Source: a virus. From it: a DNA stretch of 64,000 nucleotides. The stretch covers positions 62,001 to 126,000 of IMG/VR virus record IMGVR_UViG_3300027759_006101; one strand, given 5' to 3'. Shown here in pieces: positions 27,086 through 35,890 of this stretch. Every line of letters begins with the position of its first letter. The stretch's first letter is position 1. Below the pieces are notes generated by a model that searched no databases, was not told the origin of the DNA, and saw only the letters and a program-made list of their open reading frames with translations. The position numbers were made by a program, and so were the translations under genes.

Positions 27086-28456
27086 ATGGATAAATTTCAG
27101 AAACTTTCACAATTATCAAAAGAAATACAAATTTTAGAGACTGCAGGTAAAATTAAGGCAGCAGAAGTCCTTCATAAAAAATTCATCAAGGAATCACAAT
27201 ATATGATGCCACAAATGATGCCTATGATGATGATGCCTCAAATGATGCCTCAAATGATGCCTCAAATGATGCCTCAAATGATGATGGCAAGACCAACAGC
27301 TACTGTCGCTCCAGCTGCAGTAGCTAGACCAGTTGTCAATCAAACTCCAACTTCGGCACCTACACCAGTAGTTGCTCCAACTCCAGTACAGCAAGGGCAG
27401 ACAGGGCAAACTGGGCAAGTTACGCCTCCTGCTCAATCTACGACACCTCCTACTACACAGCCACCTGTAGTAAACCCACCTGTGACAACTCCTCCTCCTA
27501 TGCCTATTGATAAAGTTAAGAGACAATACGGTGATGGTCAATCAAAAAATGAAGAGTTGCAATATCTTGATAAAGAGAAAAGAAGACTAGAAGAATTAGG
27601 TTACAATGATCCCAAAAGCCCCTTTTATCAACAGTATCTGACTATTATTGGTATGATAAATAGAAATAAAGGCGGCTCAATAATCAAAAAGAGTGAAAAT
27701 ATGAACAAATTACAAAAGTTAGCACAATTAAATAAAGATATTGAATTATTAGAAAACGCTGGAAAGTTCAAAGCAGCTGAAATTTTACAAAAGAAATTAC
27801 TTAAAGAAGCACAAACTTTTGGTTATGGTGACACAAGTAGTAATTTTGATGCTCCTGGATATTCTGGACCAAGACAAGATATGCCTGACACATATGCAAA
27901 CGTAGAACTTAATGAACAAATAAGACAGAATTTAAGAAATAATAAACAACAAAATCCTTCAACTCAAACATCAAATCCTACTGAGTCTGATACAGCTAAT
28001 GTAAATGCTTTCAATGAAGGTATGTATGGTCAAATAAACCCTTTATCTTCAACTTCACAGCTTGATTACAAGACATTAATCAACCAAGCAAAAAATTACA
28101 TTGCGAGTGGTGATATGAATACAGCTGCTCAAATTAAGCAGCAAGCATTAAATTCTAGTATGACTCCTCAACAAAAAGCAGCGTTTCAACAGCAATACAA
28201 CACTATAGTTCAAAATTATTCCAATACAGCTAATAACCCTGAAGCATTTCAGTCGCAAGAAAATGCTCAGAATGCAATCGCTAAAGCTGCTCAATCACTG
28301 GGCATAAACACAAATGATCCACAAGCAATAAGAAAGAATGAATTAAAACTGAGAAGCAAATTACAGCAAATGGGATTACTAAAAGATAAAAATGTCCAAA
28401 GTTTACTAAGACAAATTTCTTTAAGAGGTTACTATATACAGAACCCTAATAAGTAA
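27086..28456 (+). CDS. Met/Pro-repeat protein with two internal tag copies
   Basis: 456 residues from the ATG at 27086 (AAGG 9 bases upstream); the longer frame to 26921 overlaps the primase gene. Layout: tag copy 1 (residues 1-38, KLSQLSKEIQILETAGKIKA), a MMPQMMPQ repeat, a Pro/Thr/Gln-rich linker of about 75 residues, a helical stretch, then tag copy 2 starting with Met 206 (KLAQLNKDIELLENAGKFKA), then a Gln/Asn-rich C-terminal half. The low-complexity linker and Gln/Asn richness suggest an extended structural or virion protein. It is a lone plus-strand gene ending in a strong terminator. Met 206 (27701) may be an internal start. Confidence 0.7.
   Translation: MDKFQKLSQLSKEIQILETAGKIKAAEVLHKKFIKESQYMMPQMMPMMMMPQMMPQMMPQMMPQMMMARPTATVAPAAVARPVVNQTPTSAPTPVVAPTPVQQGQTGQTGQVTPPAQSTTPPTTQPPVVNPPVTTPPPMPIDKVKRQYGDGQSKNEELQYLDKEKRRLEELGYNDPKSPFYQQYLTIIGMINRNKGGSIIKKSENMNKLQKLAQLNKDIELLENAGKFKAAEILQKKLLKEAQTFGYGDTSSNFDAPGYSGPRQDMPDTYANVELNEQIRQNLRNNKQQNPSTQTSNPTESDTANVNAFNEGMYGQINPLSSTSQLDYKTLINQAKNYIASGDMNTAAQIKQQALNSSMTPQQKAAFQQQYNTIVQNYSNTANNPEAFQSQENAQNAIAKAAQSLGINTNDPQAIRKNELKLRSKLQQMGLLKDKNVQSLLRQISLRGYYIQNPNK
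27230..27277. repeat. Four perfect 12-base tandem repeats (ATGATGCCTCAA)
   Basis: Each unit encodes Met-Met-Pro-Gln in the plus-strand gene. Degenerate units flank both sides. Recent expansion by slippage is likely. Confidence 0.9.
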
Positions 28457-28487
28457 TAAAAAACCCCTCTTTCGAGGGGTTTTTTAT
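28456..28487. terminator. Bidirectional intrinsic terminator
   Basis: Arms ATAAAAAACCCCTC (28456-28469) and its exact complement (28474-28487) with a TTTC loop. It lies between the convergent Met/Pro-repeat gene and recA. Confidence 0.92.
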
Positions 28488-29705
28488 TTAGTCTAACATT
28501 TCTTTTGCTGCAATATCAAAAGTAATTCCACCATCATCGTCATCGTCATCGATATCAATGTCGTCAGAAGATGGGCCTTTACTAATTGCTTCAACAAGAT
28601 CGGTAAGTGGTTTTCCAACTACTTTCAAGCGACCACAGATAAATTCAAATGCTGTAGTAGAATTATCATTACGAGTGCGCTTTTCAGGAGCTGGTTGAGT
28701 CATCAAAAGTTTACAGAATTCATATGCATCTTTAGATTCAATTACTTCTCCAGTGTCAATGTTCGTGTAAATAAACTTCTTACGAACCTCTTTGACGTAT
28801 TCAAATCCCTTAGCCTTAGCCTTATAGAGAAATTCATCAACAGGATTAGTAGTTTCATCATCAGTGAACATAATCTTGAATTCACCAGTGACACCAGGCT
28901 GACCATATCGAGTCTTCATAACAAGAACTTTGCTCTTGCCACCAATTACGACATCTTTACCTTCTGCATCTTTCTTGGTAACTTGTCCAGCAGCCCCATT
29001 AATCTTATTGATCCACAGACGCATATGAGTAAAGTAGTTCATAGCATTACCGCCAGAAGCAGTTTTTGCCATTGTCCCAGGCATTACTCCAGCACCCATA
29101 TAGAGCTGATTGATAAGTACAACAATAGTGCCCGATGCAGCAGTTTTAGCAGTTAAATCTTTGGTTAATCTTTTTACAAATCGTGCATGTAGTCCAATAG
29201 TCTGAACTTGCTCCATAGATTTTACTAATTCGTCATTTGGTATCATTGCTGAAATAGAGTCAACAATAATGACAGAATAGTCTCCTGTCTCAACCATAAA
29301 TTTGAGCAATTCACCATATTTTTCTGCGGATCCAACATTTTCAACAAGCAAAAGTTGAGCAGTGTTGACACCACAAGATAAAGCACGTAAAGGATAATAT
29401 GAATTCTCAACATTGAAGAAAGCACACTTCTTACCCAATTTTTGAGCTTCAGCAATTAACTTGTAACCAAGCCAAGTTTTGCCAGATTGTGATTCACCAC
29501 AAAATTCAATCAATGTACCAGCAGGAATTCCCATACCTGCACCAAGGATTGAATCAACTTCAAAAACACCTGTAGGAATAAATTCAATATTCTCTACATC
29601 ACCAGACTTAACACACTTCTCGTCAATTCCAAGTGCTTTAAGTTTTTGCTTTAGTAAACGCTCTTGATCTTTATCAATAGCTTCGTTTAGTTCTTTTCTA
29701 GCCAT
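28488..29705 (-). CDS. recA: RecA-family recombinase
   Basis: 405 residues. Strand-exchange ATPase. Walker A is GESQSGKT (bacterial RecA GPESSGKT, here with the Glu shifted). Walker B-like VIIVDSISAMIP follows, then the L2/allosteric segment VVLINQLYMGAGVMPGTMAKTASGGNAMNY with the conserved NQ. The N-terminus is short and helical. The C-terminus has a poly-Asp stretch (DDIDIDDDDDDGG), like the acidic regulatory tail of RecA. It is preceded by a probable ssDNA-binding protein and a possible mediator, as in T4-type recombination clusters. It may be transcribed separately, since a terminator precedes it. Confidence 0.93.
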   Translation of the reverse strand: MARKELNEAIDKDQERLLKQKLKALGIDEKCVKSGDVENIEFIPTGVFEVDSILGAGMGIPAGTLIEFCGESQSGKTWLGYKLIAEAQKLGKKCAFFNVENSYYPLRALSCGVNTAQLLLVENVGSAEKYGELLKFMVETGDYSVIIVDSISAMIPNDELVKSMEQVQTIGLHARFVKRLTKDLTAKTAASGTIVVLINQLYMGAGVMPGTMAKTASGGNAMNYFTHMRLWINKINGAAGQVTKKDAEGKDVVIGGKSKVLVMKTRYGQPGVTGEFKIMFTDDETTNPVDEFLYKAKAKGFEYVKEVRKKFIYTNIDTGEVIESKDAYEFCKLLMTQPAPEKRTRNDNSTTAFEFICGRLKVVGKPLTDLVEAISKGPSSDDIDIDDDDDDGGITFDIAAKEMLD

Positions 29706-29717
29706 GATTTATCCTCA

Positions 29718-29746
29718 AAAAGGGATGGAATAAATCCATCCCTTTT
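29718..29746. terminator. Intrinsic terminator between ssDNA-binding protein and recA
   Basis: Stem AAAAGGGATGGA / TCCATCCCTTTT with loop ATAAA (29718-29746). On the minus strand it lies after the SSB-like gene and just upstream of recA, so it could end the upstream transcript or partly attenuate recA. Confidence 0.85.
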
Positions 29747-29751
29747 ATCAA

Positions 29752-30735
29752 TTACTTAGTGCCCATCCAACCTAATGACAATTCATCATCAGAATCATCA
29801 TCATTTTCATCCTCATCAAAGACAGGTTTTGACACAGGCTTTTTCTTAGGCTCAGGAGCAGGAACTGACACTTCATCTTGATCTTCATCCACAGCAACAG
29901 GTGGTTTTACAGAGTAAGAAGATTTTACTGGAGCTTCAGGAACTTCAATATTTTCACCACGAGGAGGTGTAAATTTGAAAATCCTATCTAATGGATAACC
30001 ATAAGCAAAGAAATCTTCCCACTTTGGCATATTAGAATCATTCTTCCTATCTGCCTCGTAACCAAGACGCTCACGCTCTAAATCAGCAACTGAAGGTTCG
30101 CCTGCTTTACGTAAAAGCTCAACCATCTCATCAGTGATATAAGTTGGTTTACCCTCAAAATATAGAGTGTAATCAACAGAAAGAGGAGGCTCTTTGCCAG
30201 TAGCAGCAGCAGTAATCTTTACACAAGGAGAATTTCGGGTGCCATAATGACGGCCATCACCATCTTCATTTTCCTGATCTTCGTAATTCTGAATGGTTTG
30301 TTCAGCAACACGATTGAAGATGCTCTTACCTTTCTTGAGAATCTTAACTTCCCAGGTACCATCTTCTTGCTTTTCAAGAACATTCTGAGCATATTGAACA
30401 TTTCCAATATAACCCATTTTCTTCCAAGGACATTGAGAAACGTCATCGTTGCCAATTCGATTGAATGACTTGTTAAGATGAGCATCTGGAAATGGAATCT
30501 TCATAGTCTTTCCACGAAGTGAAGGATCATTGCCTGGGTTTGGAACATACACTTTATCAGTATATTCGATGAACATATAAGGGTCGCCAATGAGCTTTAG
30601 ACGGCGAACAACCTTAGGTGAATCTTTGACTGAAAGATTTACAAGAATATCTTGCAAACGAGGAAATGAGTTGCGAGGTGCAGAGCTGGCTGCTTGTTGT
30701 GCAACCATCTGAGATGCTGAAACACGTTTAATCAT
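29752..30735 (-). CDS. Probable single-stranded DNA-binding protein (T4 gp32-like role)
   Basis: 327 residues from the ATG at 30735 (GGAGA 5 bases upstream; the TTG/ATG further up is unlikely). The middle holds CPWKKMGYIGNVQYAQNVL followed by WEVKILKKGKSIFNRVAEQ and DGRHYGTRNSPCVKITA, a layout seen in phage gp32-like OB-fold proteins. The C-terminal 60 residues are Pro/Lys-rich and then strongly acidic (DEDENDDDSDDELSLGWMG), the usual partner-binding tail of ssDNA-binding proteins. The neighbours recA and dnaE support the role. No clear zinc site. Confidence 0.65.
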   Translation of the reverse strand: MIKRVSASQMVAQQAASSAPRNSFPRLQDILVNLSVKDSPKVVRRLKLIGDPYMFIEYTDKVYVPNPGNDPSLRGKTMKIPFPDAHLNKSFNRIGNDDVSQCPWKKMGYIGNVQYAQNVLEKQEDGTWEVKILKKGKSIFNRVAEQTIQNYEDQENEDGDGRHYGTRNSPCVKITAAATGKEPPLSVDYTLYFEGKPTYITDEMVELLRKAGEPSVADLERERLGYEADRKNDSNMPKWEDFFAYGYPLDRIFKFTPPRGENIEVPEAPVKSSYSVKPPVAVDEDQDEVSVPAPEPKKKPVSKPVFDEDENDDDSDDELSLGWMGTK

Positions 30736-30819
30736 AATTTTCTCCAATTGGGCTCTTCCGTCCCACACTTATAAGTTTACTTTGAATTTTTGGCTTTAGC
30801 AATAAGATTTTCAAAAAAA

Positions 30820-31596
30820 TTAAATTCTTGAATTTCTAGTCCGAACTGTAGCCTGATTCCTATTTATAGGAGTTTTATCTTTCGAAAAAAGATTGGACAT
30901 ACCCTCTTGATTGAAGGAATGATTGATTCTTGAAAGCGCTTGATGCTCTCGTAAAATTCTGTCCATTTGACTTGCTGCAAATTCAATATTTTTTAGATAA
31001 TGCTCCAAATATGTTAGCAGCCTTTTGGAGTTTGTCATCGGAATGACAAATGGGTGAACAGTGAAAGCAGCATTTGCTTCTTTATCTTTCGCTGTTCCTG
31101 ATGATAATCTGATAGCCATTTCTCTAAGATTTTTATGTGCTTGAGAAATCATTTCATAATGTGCATAAACTACAGAAATTATTTCTGTCAATCTGTTTCT
31201 ATATTGAACTTGTAATGCATATGAAGCAGAAAATGATTCAAAATCATAGTCATCTTTAGTAGGAATTGCAATATCCCATTTTCTAACTTCATTTCTAATC
31301 TCAAGTTCATCATAAATTGGCAAAAGACTAATAGCATCTTGCCAATTTTGCACTTCTTTAGCAAAACTTTCTTCGCTAATACCTTTGAGACGACTAACTA
31401 AATCTTTGGAAAAGTTAGGATCTTGCCAGGAAATACTTTCTGGCATAGGAGCCCAATCTAAATTAGCTACAAGGATAGAATTTTCTTCATCATATCCCTC
31501 TTCGCCCTCAGACTTAATGACAAAATCTTCATTGGCGTAGTCTGCATAATCATCAAAATCTAAATCTTCCATAGCATCCTCAATCGAATAATTCAT
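30820..31596 (-). CDS. Unknown helical protein between SSB and polymerase; possible UvsY-like mediator
   Basis: 258 residues. An acidic N-terminus (EDLDFDDYADYANEDF) is followed by long amphipathic helices (RNRLTEIISVVYAHYEMI, then LLTYLEHYLKNIEFAASQMDRIL). The helical C-terminal part and the position next to SSB and recA recall UvsY-type recombination mediators, but no diagnostic motif is visible, so the role is only a suggestion. Its start overlaps the dnaE stop by 17 bases. Confidence 0.45.
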   Translation of the reverse strand: MNYSIEDAMEDLDFDDYADYANEDFVIKSEGEEGYDEENSILVANLDWAPMPESISWQDPNFSKDLVSRLKGISEESFAKEVQNWQDAISLLPIYDELEIRNEVRKWDIAIPTKDDYDFESFSASYALQVQYRNRLTEIISVVYAHYEMISQAHKNLREMAIRLSSGTAKDKEANAAFTVHPFVIPMTNSKRLLTYLEHYLKNIEFAASQMDRILREHQALSRINHSFNQEGMSNLFSKDKTPINRNQATVRTRNSRI

Positions 31597-34500
31597 CGCT
31601 CAAAAGGTGATTGGAAACTCTTGCAGTGTTTAATTGTTTCTTTTCACCACTTACAATACTATCATAGGACATTGAGTTTTTTTCAGCAAGTTTTCTTAAT
31701 CTTAAGGCTTGTTTTTCCTCACGAGATCTATCTAAAACTAACTGGTCCCAATGTAAAAGAAAATCTTCTACATACTCAAATTCATCAGCATCAGGCAAAC
31801 AGCACAAAGCATTAGCTTCAGCTAGTGCAGCAACAGTGCCTCTATTAGGTCTTGCTCTGTAACAAAAATCTTTAATGTCTTCATAAGGCTGGCTTTCAAC
31901 AATTTCAACTGATCTTGTTCCAACTCCTTTGATAGTCGATAATGGAAGTAAAATTTCACCTTTTTTATTGACACTTGTCTCAACACCAGACTCATTAATG
32001 TTTGGGTTTTTGATAGGTATTCTTTCCATATCGCATTCTCTTCTTAAGACTGCAACTTTATCTTCATCAAGCCTATCAATTTGTATACAAGCAGCAAGCC
32101 ACTCAGAAGGGTAATAATTACGCAAATAAGCTGTGTAGTATGATAAAAGTGCATATGAGCAAGCGTGTGACCTATTGAAAGCATATCCTCCGAATTTTGC
32201 CATCAATGCAAGAACTTCATCAATCACTTCTTTAGATATTCCGTTTTCAGCACTTTTAGAAGCAAATAAACTACAAACCTCATCAAAATCCTTGCCAGAT
32301 TTTTTAGAAATAGCTTTGCGTAATTTGTCTACTTGCTGCCAAGTAAAGCCTGCCATATCACGAGCCAAAAACATTGCTTGCTCCTGATACACCATAATTC
32401 CGTATGTCACTGAAAGATGTTTTTCAATAATGGGATGAGCATATTGAATTGTTTCAGGATGCCTTTTACCTTCAGCATACTGTGGAATATAATCCATAGG
32501 ACCTGGACGATAAAGTGCTGCAACAGCAATTAAATCTTCAACACTAGAGGCATTGACATCTCGTAAAGCTTGTTGCATTCCTTTAGAAGCAAATTGAAAA
32601 ACTGAAGCTGTTTTACCTTTCGCATAAATATTCTTGAAAATCTTCTGGTCATCAAGATTTATTTTTTTGAAATCGATTTCTTTATTGTGAAGTCGTTTGA
32701 TATGTTGCAAACACAAAGAAACTTGCTGGAATGCTGCTAAGCCCAAAAAGTCATATTTTACAAGGCCTACACGTTCTACATTCTTCATATCGTATGCAGA
32801 ACACAAGTTGCCTTTTGAGTTTTCGATAGGTGCGTGATAAGAAATTGGTTCTGAAGATACAAGCACTCCAGAAGCGTGGACACCAAAGTTAGAAATAGTT
32901 CCAACTAAATGAATTGCATTATCAATTTCAGGTTTCCATTTCCTGTAGTACATCTTGAAATCTTCATTTTCAATAAGAGTATCTTCAATAGTAGAGCCTG
33001 GTTTTTTAGAAATCAATGCAGAGATATTTAGTGCCTGGTTATGAAAATCATCAGGATATTTTGCCTGAAATCTTTCGGATGATTTTAGACAACCAACAAC
33101 AGCGGCTTTTGCACCATATCTTCCCCAAGTACCAATTTGCGCAACGTGGTCATCACCAAAACGGTCTTTGGTCCAATCAATAACTTCTGAACGCCTAGAA
33201 TCGTCAATATCTGTATCAACGTCAGGAAGAGCAGCAACTTTAGAGACAATTAAACCAGACTCAGGCTTTTCATCAGTTATTCCTAATATATGAGCGGTCC
33301 AAAGTTGTGATTCATTCGTTTGGGTTTTTATGCCTAATTTAGCTAAACCATAAATATACGAAGACAAGCCTTGATTCTCTAATACCCACAATTCTTTTTC
33401 GATATCAGGTTCATACTTTTGATATTGCGGAAAATGCTCAAGCCACTTTTGAGTGTACTTCTTGAGTTTTTTAGTGTATGGAATTTGTTCTTGATCACCA
33501 TATTCAGAAAGAAATTGTGAATGTGGGAACTCAGAAATATCAATCTTGTATTGAGTGCCTCTTCCAGGATTCAAAAAACGTTCAAACATCAAGTTCCAGC
33601 GAACAGGATCTACATTGCAAACTTCAAGACAAAAGTTCACTAAAGAACCTACCCCAGAACCACGAATTCCAAAGTGAATATTCTTTTGTTTTAAGAATTC
33701 AACCATTTCTCTTTGAATTAAAAAATAGTCTGTAACACCCATATACCAAATTTGTTTAAGTTCATAATTCAAACGTTCAAGATATGTTCTATTAAATAGA
33801 CCGGCAGCTTTCAAACCATTCAAGCACAAGTAAGCAAGATACGCCTCATTATCTTTATGATAAGGAAGCTTTGAATTCTTAAATGCAGCAAATTCTGGAT
33901 TAGTGACTGGTACTTTTGCCGATGGTAATAAGTGAGGTACATCAAGCTTGAAAAAATCTTCCACCATCTCTGATATAAGTACAGAATTCTTCAAAGCTTC
34001 AGGAACTTGAGCACCAAATATTTTATGCATTTCATCATAAGACTTCAGATAAAATTGATGGCTGCCGTAAGCTTCTTTCTTACCGCCACCTTTTCTGTCA
34101 GTCCTAGAGTCACGTTGATCCCTCATTTGAATTAAGACATCGTGAATAGTCCAGTCTAATTTATCTAAATAATGAACATCATTTGAAGCGACCAATGGCA
34201 CATCAAACTTTTTAGCAACATTAAGTAAATGCTGCATATTGTGTTTTTGTTCTTCTATTCCATGATATTGAAGTTCAACAAAATATCTATTGCCAAAAAC
34301 ATTCTTGAAACGTGACGCAATTTTATTTGACTGTTCTAAATCTTCCTTGATTATAGATTGATTAAGTTCAGATGCTAAGCAGCCAGATAAAGCAATCACA
34401 CCTTCACTATGCTTTTCGATGCATCCCCAGTCTACACGAGGAGAGTAATGAAAAGCATCAGGATCATTACCAATAGCAGATAACGCTAATAAATTTTTAT

Positions 34501-34819
34501 ATCCTGTTTCATTTTGAGCAAGAAGGGTTAGGTGATTGAGTTTCTTTCGACGACCATCTTCTGTCTTGCTTTTATCAAAACGATCTTCACAAGTGTAAAC
34601 CTCAATTCCAACAATTGGTTTGATAGTTTCGTAGTCACATTTAACACGGCAAGCTTCAACAAATTCTACTGCTCCACCAAGTTTTCCGTGGTCAGTAATT
34701 GCAGTAGCTCTAAAGCCCATTTCTCGTGCTTTAAGGGCGTATTTAGCAGGAGTAGGAAGTGCGTCTTGTATTGAAAAATGTGTGTGTGCGTGAAGATGCA
34801 CAAAATCTTTATTACTCAT
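31580..34819 (-). CDS. dnaE: DNA polymerase III alpha subunit (DnaE family) with internal insertion
   Basis: 1079 residues from the ATG at 34819. The N-terminal PHP domain looks intact (HLHAHTHFSIQDALPT, TAITDHGKLGGAVEF), so metal-dependent proofreading is possible. The polymerase part has GIRGSGVGSLVNF, MFERFLNPGRG (residue 416), the catalytic Asp pair in PDVDTDID (residue 532), VYQEQAMFLARDMAGFT and KFGGYAFNRSHACSYALLSY. About 110 residues are inserted between the FLNP motif and the catalytic Asp motif, which normally lie about 10 residues apart. A helix-hairpin-helix (IKGVGTRSVEIVE) is near the end; the usual C-terminal OB and tau-binding domains appear missing. Confidence 0.95.
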   Translation of the reverse strand: MSNKDFVHLHAHTHFSIQDALPTPAKYALKAREMGFRATAITDHGKLGGAVEFVEACRVKCDYETIKPIVGIEVYTCEDRFDKSKTEDGRRKKLNHLTLLAQNETGYKNLLALSAIGNDPDAFHYSPRVDWGCIEKHSEGVIALSGCLASELNQSIIKEDLEQSNKIASRFKNVFGNRYFVELQYHGIEEQKHNMQHLLNVAKKFDVPLVASNDVHYLDKLDWTIHDVLIQMRDQRDSRTDRKGGGKKEAYGSHQFYLKSYDEMHKIFGAQVPEALKNSVLISEMVEDFFKLDVPHLLPSAKVPVTNPEFAAFKNSKLPYHKDNEAYLAYLCLNGLKAAGLFNRTYLERLNYELKQIWYMGVTDYFLIQREMVEFLKQKNIHFGIRGSGVGSLVNFCLEVCNVDPVRWNLMFERFLNPGRGTQYKIDISEFPHSQFLSEYGDQEQIPYTKKLKKYTQKWLEHFPQYQKYEPDIEKELWVLENQGLSSYIYGLAKLGIKTQTNESQLWTAHILGITDEKPESGLIVSKVAALPDVDTDIDDSRRSEVIDWTKDRFGDDHVAQIGTWGRYGAKAAVVGCLKSSERFQAKYPDDFHNQALNISALISKKPGSTIEDTLIENEDFKMYYRKWKPEIDNAIHLVGTISNFGVHASGVLVSSEPISYHAPIENSKGNLCSAYDMKNVERVGLVKYDFLGLAAFQQVSLCLQHIKRLHNKEIDFKKINLDDQKIFKNIYAKGKTASVFQFASKGMQQALRDVNASSVEDLIAVAALYRPGPMDYIPQYAEGKRHPETIQYAHPIIEKHLSVTYGIMVYQEQAMFLARDMAGFTWQQVDKLRKAISKKSGKDFDEVCSLFASKSAENGISKEVIDEVLALMAKFGGYAFNRSHACSYALLSYYTAYLRNYYPSEWLAACIQIDRLDEDKVAVLRRECDMERIPIKNPNINESGVETSVNKKGEILLPLSTIKGVGTRSVEIVESQPYEDIKDFCYRARPNRGTVAALAEANALCCLPDADEFEYVEDFLLHWDQLVLDRSREEKQALRLRKLAEKNSMSYDSIVSGEKKQLNTARVSNHLLSDELFD

Positions 34820-34860
34820 AACAATCCATTCTATAAGCGCCGTCAAAGACAGTCATTCAC

Positions 34861-35670
34861 TTATACGTAAGAGGACATCGTTTTATTATTATCAGATGTC
34901 AAACATCCATTTTTTGTATCATACTTCTTCTTGCTTAAATTGGCAAGAATACACTTATCAATTTCCCTCAGACATTTAGGCCTATACTTAAAAGGCAATC
35001 TATCCAGTCCATACAAATGGTAAGAATTGGGTATTTGCTTTATCAGTAAAAAACCATCTTCTTTTTTTATAATGCGAAGATTATACGGATGATTGTCATT
35101 AATAATTATTTTTGTAAGATTTTCTCTTTTTTGATCAAAAGACAATATTTCATAATTTTTCTTAGTCTTTACTAAGTTGCAATTATTCAAAGCATTCCTG
35201 ATTGAAGATTCACTAATATATAAAAATTTTTCTAATGAACTAATACTAATGGGAGAATCATTTTCATATCTAGCGGCAAAAATTGAAATGTAAAGCTCTT
35301 TGACATTTTTGGTACTAAAACCATCAATTACCGACAATGGGATTGCTACAGGTTTAGACCTAGTTACATTCGGATTTAGTCTGGATACTATTTTAGAAAT
35401 AGAAAAAAGACAAATCTTTTTATTTCTGATTTGTCCGTGAGGTTTTGTCCAATATAAATCTATTCCTAGTTTAAGTTTTTCATAAACAAACTTTGACTTA
35501 TAATTGAAAAGTTTTGTGCAGATATTAAGTAATTCCTTAACTTCAATTATGCCAGAACCATTGATATCAACTAATTTTGCAACATTCCAAATAGTAAAAA
35601 TATCGCACTCATTCTGTTTGATAATTTCTGGCAATAACTCAGGATTTACTATAAATGTTTTCTTAATCAT
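34861..35670 (-). CDS. Winged-helix protein, possible replication initiator or replisome organiser
   Basis: 269 residues from the ATG at 35670. The N-terminal half has paired helix-turn-helix-like segments (KLVDINGSGIIEVKELLNICTKLF; SPISISSLEKFLYISESSIRNAL). Later PNSYHLYGLDRLPFKYRPK recalls the 'LPN-Y' segment of phage initiator-type proteins. The position between the primase zinc gene, helicase and polymerase supports a replication role, but the function is not proven. No ATPase motif. Confidence 0.5.
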   Translation of the reverse strand: MIKKTFIVNPELLPEIIKQNECDIFTIWNVAKLVDINGSGIIEVKELLNICTKLFNYKSKFVYEKLKLGIDLYWTKPHGQIRNKKICLFSISKIVSRLNPNVTRSKPVAIPLSVIDGFSTKNVKELYISIFAARYENDSPISISSLEKFLYISESSIRNALNNCNLVKTKKNYEILSFDQKRENLTKIIINDNHPYNLRIIKKEDGFLLIKQIPNSYHLYGLDRLPFKYRPKCLREIDKCILANLSKKKYDTKNGCLTSDNNKTMSSYV

Positions 35671-35890
35671 CTTCTGCAAATTTTTCTAATTCTCGATTTA
35701 TACCAGAAGTTAATATATATTTATAAATTGATTCTTCAGTTAAATCTGGGAATGCTGTTATCATTATTTGCCTTAATAGTAACATTTTTTTAGCAGCAGA
35801 ACCAGTCAAAATTAAATTGACCGCAACTTCATCAGAAATATCTTTTAGTGATTCTTTAATTTGATTAAGATTGAAATTTGGTTTTAGCAT
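35663..35890 (-). CDS. Small unknown helical protein in the replisome operon
   Basis: 75 residues, all helical (LNQIKESLKDISDEVAVNLIL, KKMLLLRQIMITAF). It overlaps both neighbours by a few bases. Not recognised; possibly an accessory subunit of the helicase, primase or initiator. Confidence 0.6.
   Translation of the reverse strand: MLKPNFNLNQIKESLKDISDEVAVNLILTGSAAKKMLLLRQIMITAFPDLTEESIYKYILTSGINRELEKFAEDD

Noticed and set aside
33203-33574. Intein in DnaE
   Set aside because: The insertion has no N-terminal Cys/Ser splice site or C-terminal His-Asn, and it is too short for a usual intein.
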